Shown piece after piece: positions 43,973-50,814 of a DNA stretch of 64,000 nucleotides. The stretch's first letter is position 1. Every line of letters starts with the position of its first letter. The position numbers were made by a program, and so were the translations under genes. Location: NCBI GenBank assembly GCA_036488815.1, contig DASXGX010000083.1, forward strand, positions 1 through 64,000, read 5' to 3'. This DNA is from Roseiarcus sp036488815 (GTDB lineage Bacteria; Pseudomonadota; Alphaproteobacteria; Rhizobiales; Beijerinckiaceae). The notes under the pieces are model-generated. The model saw only the letters and a program-made list of their open reading frames with translations, was not told the origin of the DNA and made no database searches.

Positions 43973-43993
43973 CGTTCGAAGGCCTTTTGAGAC

Positions 43994-45379
43994 ATGAGCA
44001 ACAAGATGTGGGGCGGCCGGTTCGCCATTGGGCCGGCGGAAATCATGGAGGAAATCAACGCCTCGATCGACTTCGACCGCAAGCTCGCCATGCAGGACAT
44101 CGCGGGTTCTCAGGCCCACGTCGCCATGCTCGCAGCCCAGGGCGTCGTCACCCCGGCCGACGCCGAGGCAATCGCCGCAGGTCTGGCGCAAGTCAAGGGC
44201 GAAATCGAGGCGGGCGCTTTCGCCTTCTCACGCGCCCTCGAAGACATCCACATGAACGTCGAGCAGCGGCTCGCCGACATCGTCGGCCCGACGGCCGGCC
44301 GCCTGCACACCGCTCGCTCGCGCAACGACCAGGTCGCGGTTGATTTCCGCCTCTGGGTGCGCGACACGATCGACGCGCTCGACGGCCAGATGGCCGAATT
44401 GCAACGCGCACTCGCCGAGCGCGCGCTCGACGCCGCCGACATGGTGATGCCCGGCTTCACCCATCTGCAATCGGCGCAGCCGGTAACCTTCGGCCATCAC
44501 CTGCTCGCCTATGTCGAGATGCTCGGCCGCGATCGCGGCCGACTGACGGATGCGCGCAAGCGCCTCAACGAATGCCCGCTCGGCGCCGCGGCGCTTGCCG
44601 GGACTTCGTTCCCGATCGATCGCGAAAGCACCGCCAAGGCGCTCGGCTTCGACCGACCGACCGCGAACTCGCTCGACAGCGTCGCCGATCGCGACTTCGC
44701 GCTCGAGACGCTGAGCGCGGCGGCGATTTGTGCGACGCATCTCTCGCGCTTCGCGGAAGAAATCGTTCTCTGGACCACGCCGCAGTTCGGCTTCGTAAAA
44801 CTGTCCGACGCCTTTTCCACCGGCTCGTCCATCATGCCGCAGAAGCGTAATCCGGATGCCGCCGAATTGGTGCGCGGCAAGACGGGCCGCGTCGTCGGCT
44901 CGCTCGTCGGCCTGCTGACTGTCATGAAGGGCCTGCCGCTGGCCTATTCCAAGGACATGCAGGAGGACAAGGAAGGCGTGTTCGACGCCTTGCAGACGCT
45001 CTCGCTGTGCGTAGCGGCGATGACCGGCATGGTGCGGGACCTGACGCCTGACGCCAAGCGCATGAAGGCGGCGGCCGGCTCCGGCTATTCCACCGCGACC
45101 GATCTCGCGGATTGGCTGGTGCGGACGCTGAAGATGCCGTTCCGCGAGGCGCACCACGTCACCGGCCGCATCGTCGCGATCGCCGCTGGACGCGGCGCCG
45201 CGCTGGAAAAGCTGAAGCTCGAGGAGATGCAGAGCGTCGAGCCGCGCATCACCGGAGAGGTGTTCGACGTGCTCGGCGTCGAGCGCTCGGTGAAGAGCCG
45301 CACCTCCTACGGCGGCACCGCGCCGGCCAATGTTAGGAAGCAGGCGAAGGCGTGGCTGAAGCGGCTGGGCAAGGACTGA
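43994..45379 (+). CDS. argH: Argininosuccinate lyase
   Basis: ArgH makes arginine and fumarate in the last step of arginine synthesis. The 461-residue protein begins MWGGRFAIGPAEIMEEINAS and has HTARSRNDQVAVDFRLW near 105, the THLQSAQPVTFGHH block near 155 with a catalytic His, and the fumarase-superfamily loop GSSIMPQKRNPDAAEL near 277-292 with the catalytic Ser. All expected blocks are present, so it should be active. The start codon is 21 bp from that of the divergent tlpA gene. Confidence 0.98.
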   Translation: MSNKMWGGRFAIGPAEIMEEINASIDFDRKLAMQDIAGSQAHVAMLAAQGVVTPADAEAIAAGLAQVKGEIEAGAFAFSRALEDIHMNVEQRLADIVGPTAGRLHTARSRNDQVAVDFRLWVRDTIDALDGQMAELQRALAERALDAADMVMPGFTHLQSAQPVTFGHHLLAYVEMLGRDRGRLTDARKRLNECPLGAAALAGTSFPIDRESTAKALGFDRPTANSLDSVADRDFALETLSAAAICATHLSRFAEEIVLWTTPQFGFVKLSDAFSTGSSIMPQKRNPDAAELVRGKTGRVVGSLVGLLTVMKGLPLAYSKDMQEDKEGVFDALQTLSLCVAAMTGMVRDLTPDAKRMKAAAGSGYSTATDLADWLVRTLKMPFREAHHVTGRIVAIAAGRGAALEKLKLEEMQSVEPRITGEVFDVLGVERSVKSRTSYGGTAPANVRKQAKAWLKRLGKD

Positions 45380-45408
45380 GGCGGCAGCGCCGCTTCCACC
45401 GTCACCGT

Positions 45409-45722
45409 CCGTCCTGGCCGGGCTTGTCCCGGCCATCCACGTCATGCCGTTGCGCCAGCGGCTCATGATTTATTACGGCGACCAAGTCAACGCCTAGAGA
45501 GCCTTCTGCATTTTGGTAGCAGCAGCCTCTCCGGAGTCCACTTATCATGCCCGCGAAAGCGGGCATCCAGGAGTCAAGGGCGAAGGCCTGGGGCGGCGAT
45601 CTGGACCCCCGCTTTGCGCGGGGGTGACAAGCTGTGTGCGTCAACCAAAAAGCAAGGCGCCCTAGGCGCCGCCGAGCAAGCGGCGCCGCGTGGATGGCCG
45701 GGGCGAGCCCGGCCAAGACGGC
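45409..45722. repeat. Palindromic extragenic repeats after argH
   Basis: The 366-bp gap 45380-45745 has no gene. It carries a GGCCGGGCTTGTCCCGGCC palindrome at 45409-45441, an inverted relative at 45689-45722, and between them a second palindrome type: GCCCGCGAAAGCGGGC near 45551 and CCCCCGCTTTGCGCGGGGG near 45606. Both types are widespread in alphaproteobacteria. Confidence 0.8.
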
Positions 45723-45745
45723 CGATGAAAGGCGGTCGCCTGCGG

Positions 45746-46159
45746 CTAATCCGCCGCCGCCTTTCCGCGCAGCGCCTTCACCGCGCCGCGTCGGCTCTTT
45801 TCATCCAGCCTTCTTGTCTTCGCGGCGCGCGTCGGCTTCGTCGCGCGGCGCGGCTTCTCGCGCTCCTGCGCCTTCACAAGCAATTCAGCGAGCCGTTCGC
45901 GAGCGTCTTCGCGGTTACGCGGCTGGCTGGAGAAACGCTGGGCGAAAATGACGATGACGCCATCCTGGGTGGCGCGCGCGCCGGCCAGCTTCAGGAGTTT
46001 GATCGCGACGTCGTTCGGCAGGCTCGGGGAGCGGCGCGCGTCAAACCGCAGTTCGACCGCGCTCGCCACCTTGTTGACGTTCTGCCCGCCGGGACCCGAC
46101 GAGCGAACGAAGCTTTCGACGATCTCGCCCTCGTCAATGGTGAGATCGCCGACTTTCAT
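45746..46159 (-). CDS. arfB: Alternative ribosome-rescue factor ArfB (YaeJ/ICT1)
   Basis: ArfB hydrolyses peptidyl-tRNA on ribosomes stalled at the end of a broken mRNA. The 137-residue protein has the GGQ loop in FVRSSGPGGQNVNKVASAVE near 18-37 and a long basic C-terminal tail (KPRRATKPTRAAKTRRLDEK) that enters the empty mRNA channel. Length and both elements match ArfB, whereas RF-1/RF-2 are much longer. ATG 46159 fits the family start. There is no clear operon partner. Confidence 0.93.
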   Translation of the reverse strand: MKVGDLTIDEGEIVESFVRSSGPGGQNVNKVASAVELRFDARRSPSLPNDVAIKLLKLAGARATQDGVIVIFAQRFSSQPRNREDARERLAELLVKAQEREKPRRATKPTRAAKTRRLDEKSRRGAVKALRGKAAAD

Positions 46160-46200
46160 GGCCTTGGACGACGCAAAAACTGCCCGAATAGCCCTGGCGA

Positions 46201-46243
46201 CGTCATGGCCGGGCTTGTCCAGGACGGGCCCGGCCATGACGGG
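46201..46243. repeat. Long GGCCGGG palindrome between arfB and leuC
   Basis: CGTCATGGCCGGG and CCCGGCCATGACG, 13 bases each, are separated by about 15 bases. It is the same family as 21442-21467 and could end leuC transcription, though no U-run follows. Confidence 0.75.
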
Positions 46244-46276
46244 ATTGGCTTCGTGGCCAAGCGCATGCGCCTTTCG

Positions 46277-47683
46277 CTACCGCCATTCGCGAATATCGAC
46301 GAAGCGGCCGGCGATCGCCGCGGCGGCGGCCATGACCGGAGAGACGAGGTGCGTGCGGCCCTTGTAGCCTTGGCGGCCCTCGAAGTTGCGGTTAGAAGTC
46401 GAAGCGCAACGCTCGCCGGGCGAAAGCTTGTCGGGGTTCATCGCCAGGCACATCGAGCAACCCGGCTCTCGCCATTCGAAGCCGGCGGCAATGAAGATCT
46501 TGTCGAGCCCCTCGGCTTCGGCCTGCTCTTTCACCAGGCCGGAGCCCGGCACCACCATGGCGTTGACGCGCTCGGCGACCTTGCGGCCTGCGACGATCTT
46601 CGACGCCGCACGCAGATCCTCGATGCGGCCGTTGGTGCAGGAGCCGATGAAGACCCGGTCGATCGCGATGTCGGTGATCTTCTCGCCGCCGTGGAGGCCC
46701 ATGTACTCCAGCGCGCGCTTGATCGAGGCGCGCTTTTGCTCGCTCGCGCCATCCTCGATGCGCGGCACGGCGCCGCCGACCGAGACGACGTCCTGCGGGC
46801 TGGTGCCCCAGGAGACGATGGGCGGCAGCTTCGCGGCGTCGAGGCGCACCTCGACGTCGAAATGGGCGCCTTCGTCGGTGACCAGCGTGTCCCAATAACG
46901 GCGCGCTTGATCCCAGAGGTCGCCCTTGGGCGTCTTGGGCCGGTCTTTAAGGAAAGCGTAGGTCTTCTCGTCCGGCGCGACCATGCCAGCGCGCGCGCCG
47001 CCCTCGATCGACATGTTGCAGATGGTCATGCGGCCTTCCATCGACAAAGCGCGGATCGCTTCGCCGGCGTATTCGAGCACATGGCCGGTGCCGCCCGCCG
47101 TGCCGATCTCGCCGATGATGGCGAGGATGATGTCCTTGGCGGTGACGCCTTCGCCCAGCGCGCCGTCGACAGTGACGCGCATGTTCTTGGCCTTCGCCTG
47201 GATGAGCGTCTGCGTCGCGAGGACGTGCTCGACCTCTGATGTGCCGATGCCGTGCGCGAGGGCGCCGAAAGCGCCGTGCGTCGAGGTGTGGCTGTCGCCG
47301 CAGACGATCGTCGTGCCCGGCAGCGTGAAGCCCTGCTCAGGGCCGATGATGTGGACGATGCCCTGCCGGCGGTCGAATTCGTTGTAATATTCAATGCCGA
47401 AGTCGCGCGCGTTCTGGGCGAGCTGCTCGACCTGCACGCGGCTCTCGACATCGGTGATGCCGCCGCGGCGGTCGGTGGTTTGGATGTTGTGATCGACCAC
47501 AGCCAGCGTCTTTTCCGGAGCGCGCACCTTGCGGCCGGAAATGCGCAAGCCCTCGAAGGCCTGCGGGCTGGTCACCTCGTGGACGAGATGGCGGTCGATG
47601 TAGAGGAGCGACGAGCCCTCGGCTTCGGTCTCGATGACGTGGTCGTCCCAGATCTTGTCATAAAGCGTGCGCGGCTTGCCCAT
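46277..47683 (-). CDS. leuC: 3-Isopropylmalate dehydratase large subunit
   Basis: LeuC with LeuD isomerises 2-isopropylmalate in leucine synthesis. The 468-residue protein has the aconitase-family iron-sulphur ligands: Cys in FIGSCTNGRIEDLR near 348 and the pair in EPGCSMCLAMNPDKLSPGER near 408-411. TLYDKIWDDHVIE at the start and DSHTSTHGAFGALAHGIGTS near 130 are further blocks. leuD does not follow; arfB lies downstream instead. The 385-bp region upstream holds a leader-peptide attenuator, so expression should respond to charged branched-chain tRNAs. Confidence 0.97.
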   Translation of the reverse strand: MGKPRTLYDKIWDDHVIETEAEGSSLLYIDRHLVHEVTSPQAFEGLRISGRKVRAPEKTLAVVDHNIQTTDRRGGITDVESRVQVEQLAQNARDFGIEYYNEFDRRQGIVHIIGPEQGFTLPGTTIVCGDSHTSTHGAFGALAHGIGTSEVEHVLATQTLIQAKAKNMRVTVDGALGEGVTAKDIILAIIGEIGTAGGTGHVLEYAGEAIRALSMEGRMTICNMSIEGGARAGMVAPDEKTYAFLKDRPKTPKGDLWDQARRYWDTLVTDEGAHFDVEVRLDAAKLPPIVSWGTSPQDVVSVGGAVPRIEDGASEQKRASIKRALEYMGLHGGEKITDIAIDRVFIGSCTNGRIEDLRAASKIVAGRKVAERVNAMVVPGSGLVKEQAEAEGLDKIFIAAGFEWREPGCSMCLAMNPDKLSPGERCASTSNRNFEGRQGYKGRTHLVSPVMAAAAAIAGRFVDIREWR

Positions 47684-47842
47684 GTCTTGCTCCAGCGCCT
47701 TCCGGGCGCATTTGGTTCATCTGTCGGTTCGCGTTCTATGCCCTTTGCGCGAAAGAAAAAAGAGGGATCGCGGGGCCGGGAATCGCGGTCTTTGGCTAAT
47801 CGGCGTCGAGAAAGGCGCCCCCTTGGGGCGGTCTCGGCGGGC

Positions 47843-47863
47843 TCAGAAAGGTGGCGGCGGCAT
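47843..47863 (-). CDS. Six-codon ORF with strong ribosome site in the leuC leader
   Basis: On the minus strand AAGGAG (47876-47871) stands seven bases before an ATG that opens MPPPPF and stops at TGA. It lies between the attenuator hairpin and leuC. Four consecutive Pro codons would slow ribosomes without EF-P. It may be a vestige, a second regulatory peptide or chance; I see no way to decide from sequence. Confidence 0.3.
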   Translation of the reverse strand: MPPPPF

Positions 47864-47901
47864 ATGGGGTCTCCTTGAGGATAGACCCAAGAGACGGCAA
47901 C

Positions 47902-47927
47902 AAAAAACCCGCCTCTCGGGGCGGGTT
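47902..47927 (-). terminator. Attenuator terminator in the leuC leader
   Basis: On the minus strand AACCCGCC (47927-47920) and GGCGGGTT (47913-47906) form an 8-bp stem with a six-base loop, followed by a run of U (47907-47902). The upstream arm can instead pair with GGCGGG at 47962-47957 inside the leader peptide gene, which would prevent termination. It is 219 bases before the leuC start. Confidence 0.85.
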
Positions 47928-47952
47928 GCGGCTCCAGACGTTTGAACGCGCG

Positions 47953-48015
47953 CTATCCCGCCAAAGGTCGAATGGCGAGAATAATAAGCGAGGAGCGAGC
48001 GCGTACGACGGTCAT
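47953..48015 (-). CDS. Leader peptide of the leuC attenuator
   Basis: A 20-residue ORF, MTVVRARSSLIILAIRPLAG, ends 25 bases before the attenuator stem. It has two Val, three Leu and three Ile, with Leu-Ile-Ile-Leu-Ala-Ile in a row (codons CTT ATT ATT CTC GCC ATT). The RNA segment UCUCGCC within these codons (47980-47974) can pair with GGCGGGA (47962-47956), giving the classical 1:2 hairpin; GGCGGG can alternatively pair with the terminator's first arm (2:3). A ribosome stalled at the Leu/Ile codons would cover segment 1 and favour antitermination. Too short for ordinary gene finders. Confidence 0.75.
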   Translation of the reverse strand: MTVVRARSSLIILAIRPLAG

Positions 48016-48068
48016 GACGAAGTCTCTTGCCACGCCGAAGCGTCCACGTCTACCCCGATCCGCTCGGC

Positions 48069-48539
48069 CTACTTCGCGCCCGGCTTGATGATCTGGCGCA
48101 GGTCCCATTTCCCATCCCCTTCGCCGCCGCTCACATCGTCGATCCGCCAGGCGCCGTTTTCGCGCTTGAAGACGTAGCGCACGACGCGCTTCTCCGCTCG
48201 GCTATAGAAGGTCGCGGCGACAACGCCGTCGCTTTCGGCCGCGATCGACAGGCGCTCGACCATCGGGTCCTGCGAGTCGGTGACGGGATCGAAATCGAGG
48301 ATTGGCTCGTCGGTCTTCTTGGAGCGCGCATACATCGCCTTCATCGCCGCGCGCAGCGATCTCGTAAAGAAGGCGACGATCCTCGGATCGTCGAACGAGA
48401 TGCTGCTGTAGTCGCCCTTCGGTCCCGCATAGATGCGATAGACGGCGGCGACGACGTCGGCCGGCGCGGGGTCGGCGGCCCAAGCCGGCGCAGCAAGCGC
48501 GCTTGCCCCCGCAAGAAGGAGAAATGTTCGCCGTTCCAT
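48069..48539 (-). CDS. Exported protein, DUF3828-like
   Basis: A 156-residue protein with a signal peptide (MERRTFLLLAGASALAAPAW, cleavage after AWA near 21). The mature part has VYRIYAGPKGDYSSISFDDP near 34, then RYVFKRENGAWRIDDVSGG, a layout like DUF3828 or NTF2-like periplasmic proteins. It lies 43 bp after tonB on the same strand and may be the last gene of the receptor-exbBD-tonB operon. Function unknown. The leuC leader begins 54 bases after its stop. Confidence 0.65.
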   Translation of the reverse strand: MERRTFLLLAGASALAAPAWAADPAPADVVAAVYRIYAGPKGDYSSISFDDPRIVAFFTRSLRAAMKAMYARSKKTDEPILDFDPVTDSQDPMVERLSIAAESDGVVAATFYSRAEKRVVRYVFKRENGAWRIDDVSGGEGDGKWDLRQIIKPGAK

Positions 48540-48582
48540 GTGCGCCCCCTCACGGCGAGTTGATCCACCGCCGCGCGCCAAG

Positions 48583-49428
48583 TCAAGGACGCGACGGCGC
48601 GTATCGGATGGGAACCACGAAAGAGAGTTGATCGGTGGAGACAGCGTCCGGCGGCGCGGGAAACGGCGCCGCGCGCCTGACGGTGGCGATCGCCTCGTCG
48701 TCCAAAACCGCTGCGCCAGTGCTGTCGACCATGCGCACGTCGGTGAGACGGCCCCGCCGGTCGATCGTGAAAGCGACGCGCGCGACGCCGAAGCGGCCCG
48801 CCGCGCGTGGGGGATAGCGCTTGAAACGCTCGATCTGAGCGACGAGGCCGCGTTGCCAGCGCAAGGTCCGCGGCGAAAGTGACGGCTTGGCCTCGCCCGG
48901 GTCCGGTCCCGCGGCTTGCGGCGCCACGACAGGCGCGCTCGGCGGCGCGGAGGGGACGGAGACCTCCGAGGGCGGATCCGGCTGCGGGACGACCGGCTGC
49001 GGCGAGGGCCTTTCGACCGGCTCAGGCGAAGGCGTCGGAACGGGCTGCGGCGGCTGCGTTTCAGTCGGCGTCGGCGAGGGAGGCGCGACAGGCTCCTCCG
49101 CCGCCTCGCTCGGGGGCGCTTGCACAGGCGACGGGTCCGGCGCGGCGGGCTGCGGCTGGGGGTCGGCCTGCGCAACCGGAGGCGGGGGCGGCGCCTGCTC
49201 GCTTTCTGCGGCCGGGCTATCCGGCTGCTCGGGACCCGGCGCGAGATCGCTCGGCGGAGCGGGCGGCGCCGCCGCTTCCGGCGAGAGATCGATGAAGGCG
49301 ACGGGGCCACCGGCGTCCTGGTCGGCCTCTTCGAAGTCGGGTCGCAGCGCCGCCAAGGCGAGCGCATGAGCCGCCACAACAAGCAGGCCGCAAACGACCC
49401 AGCGCGCGAGCGTGGCGCGGTCGCTCAC
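48583..49428 (-). CDS. tonB: TonB energy-transducing protein
   Basis: A 281-residue TonB. One N-terminal TM (RWVVCGLLVVAAHALALAAL, residues 9-28) is followed by a Pro/Glu/Ala-rich periplasmic spacer of about 150 residues and a C-terminal TonB domain: LVAQIERFKRYPPRAAGRFG near 195-215, VAFTIDRRGRLTDVRMVDST and LDDEAIATVRRAAPFPAPP. The YP motif that pairs with receptor TonB boxes is present (RYPP). The ATG overlaps the exbD stop by 4 bp. Confidence 0.95.
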   Translation of the reverse strand: MSDRATLARWVVCGLLVVAAHALALAALRPDFEEADQDAGGPVAFIDLSPEAAAPPAPPSDLAPGPEQPDSPAAESEQAPPPPPVAQADPQPQPAAPDPSPVQAPPSEAAEEPVAPPSPTPTETQPPQPVPTPSPEPVERPSPQPVVPQPDPPSEVSVPSAPPSAPVVAPQAAGPDPGEAKPSLSPRTLRWQRGLVAQIERFKRYPPRAAGRFGVARVAFTIDRRGRLTDVRMVDSTGAAVLDDEAIATVRRAAPFPAPPDAVSTDQLSFVVPIRYAPSRP

Positions 49429-49850
49429 CGGGTCCCGCCCGAATCGAGGCCGACGAGCGCGAGCTTCAGATAGCCGGCGGCGCGCAGCGCATTCATCGCC
49501 TGCATCAAATCGCCATAGGCGACGGTCTTGTCGGCCCTCAGATAAATGCGCTGGCCCTTGTCGCCGCCGCTCGCGCGGTCGAGCGCGGGCCCAAGCGCCT
49601 CGCGCGACACGGCGTCGTCGCCGATCGCGAGCGAGAGGTCAGCCTTCAACGTGACGAACAGGGGCTTGTCGGGGCGCTTTTGCGCCTCGGCGTTGGAGGC
49701 CGGCAGATCAACCGACACGTCGACTGTCGCCAGCGGCGCCGCGATCATGAAAATGATGAGCAGCACGAGGATCACGTCGATGAACGGCGTGACGTTGATC
49801 TCATGCGTCTCGGCAAGATCGTCCTCGCCGTGGTCGAGACGAACCGCCAT
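49425..49850 (-). CDS. exbD: Biopolymer transport protein ExbD
   Basis: A 141-residue single-TM protein. HEINVTPFIDVILVLLIIFM near 16-35 carries the essential TM Asp (Asp25) that uses the proton motive force. The periplasmic domain includes IYLRADKTVAYGDLMQAMNA near 100-120. ATG 49850 fits the family start. It lies four bases after the exbB stop and overlaps tonB, giving tight coupling. Confidence 0.96.
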   Translation of the reverse strand: MAVRLDHGEDDLAETHEINVTPFIDVILVLLIIFMIAAPLATVDVSVDLPASNAEAQKRPDKPLFVTLKADLSLAIGDDAVSREALGPALDRASGGDKGQRIYLRADKTVAYGDLMQAMNALRAAGYLKLALVGLDSGGTR

Positions 49851-49854
49851 GCCC

Positions 49855-50787
49855 CTACTCCGCCGCGTAAGGGGCTTTGGCGACGCGCGCCGTTTGCGCG
49901 GAACGGTCGAGATCGCGGCTGGCGAGGCGGAGAATCTCGGCCGTTCCGTCGCCATAGAGGGCGCGATAGCCGGCGATCGAGCGCGAGAACAGATTGTAGA
50001 TCACAACGGCGGGAATCGCCGCGACGAGCCCCATCGCGGTCGCGAGCAGCGCCTCGGCGATGCCTGGGGCGACGACGGCGAGATTGGTCGTGTGCTGCTT
50101 CGAGATGCCGACGAAGCTGTTCATGATGCCCCACACCGTTCCAAACAGGCCTACGAACGGCCCGATCGCGCCGGTGGTCGCCAAGACGCCGGTTGCGCGC
50201 GCAATGCGCCGGCCAGCGGCGGCTTCCAGCCGCTCAAGCCGCGAGGCGATGCGCTCCTTGATCCCCGCAGCGCTGACGAGGTCGCTCGACATGTCGATCT
50301 CGCGCGCGGCGGCGAGCGCCGGCGCTTCGAGAGCCGCTTGGCCGCGCAGGCGCCCGATCGCCTCGGCGAGCGTCGCCGATCGCGCCAGCGCGTCGATCTG
50401 CGTGCGCAGTTCTCGTTTGGCGAAGAGGAGCCCGAGGCCCTTCGCCAGCGCGACGGTCCAGGTCGCGACCGAAGCGAGCATGAGGCACGTCATCACCGCC
50501 TTCACGACCAGCGTGGCGGTCATGAACATGCCCCAAGGCGAGAGGTCGCGCGGCTCAGGCGCCAGCGATCCGATGGTGGGCGCGACGGGCGCCGCGGCGA
50601 GCGGAACCGGCGGCGCCGGGTTCGCGCTCTCGGCCGGGGCGGCGACGCTACCGTTCGTCTCGGCCGGCGCCGCGCTTTGCGCGTCGGCTGCGGCCGTCGT
50701 CGCGGCAACGAGGACCGCGGCGACGACGAGCGCAGCAAGCCGAGACGGTTTCGCGATCATCGTCGTCACATTGGTTGTGGCCTCCAT
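49855..50787 (-). CDS. exbB: Biopolymer transport protein ExbB
   Basis: A 310-residue ExbB of the long alphaproteobacterial form. A signal-like N-terminus and an Ala/Pro-rich stretch (residues 35-75) precede TM1 (GMFMTATLVVKAVMTCLMLA). The conserved TM2-TM3 block is at about 195-265: ATTGAIGPFVGLFGTVWGIM and APGIAEALLATAMGLVAAIP with the key Glu and Thr. It forms the proton channel with ExbD. It starts 27 bp after the TonB receptor stop, in the same operon. Confidence 0.96.
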   Translation of the reverse strand: MEATTNVTTMIAKPSRLAALVVAAVLVAATTAAADAQSAAPAETNGSVAAPAESANPAPPVPLAAAPVAPTIGSLAPEPRDLSPWGMFMTATLVVKAVMTCLMLASVATWTVALAKGLGLLFAKRELRTQIDALARSATLAEAIGRLRGQAALEAPALAAAREIDMSSDLVSAAGIKERIASRLERLEAAAGRRIARATGVLATTGAIGPFVGLFGTVWGIMNSFVGISKQHTTNLAVVAPGIAEALLATAMGLVAAIPAVVIYNLFSRSIAGYRALYGDGTAEILRLASRDLDRSAQTARVAKAPYAAE

Positions 50788-50814
50788 GGCGAAGTTCCTT
50801 CTGGCGGGCCGCCG

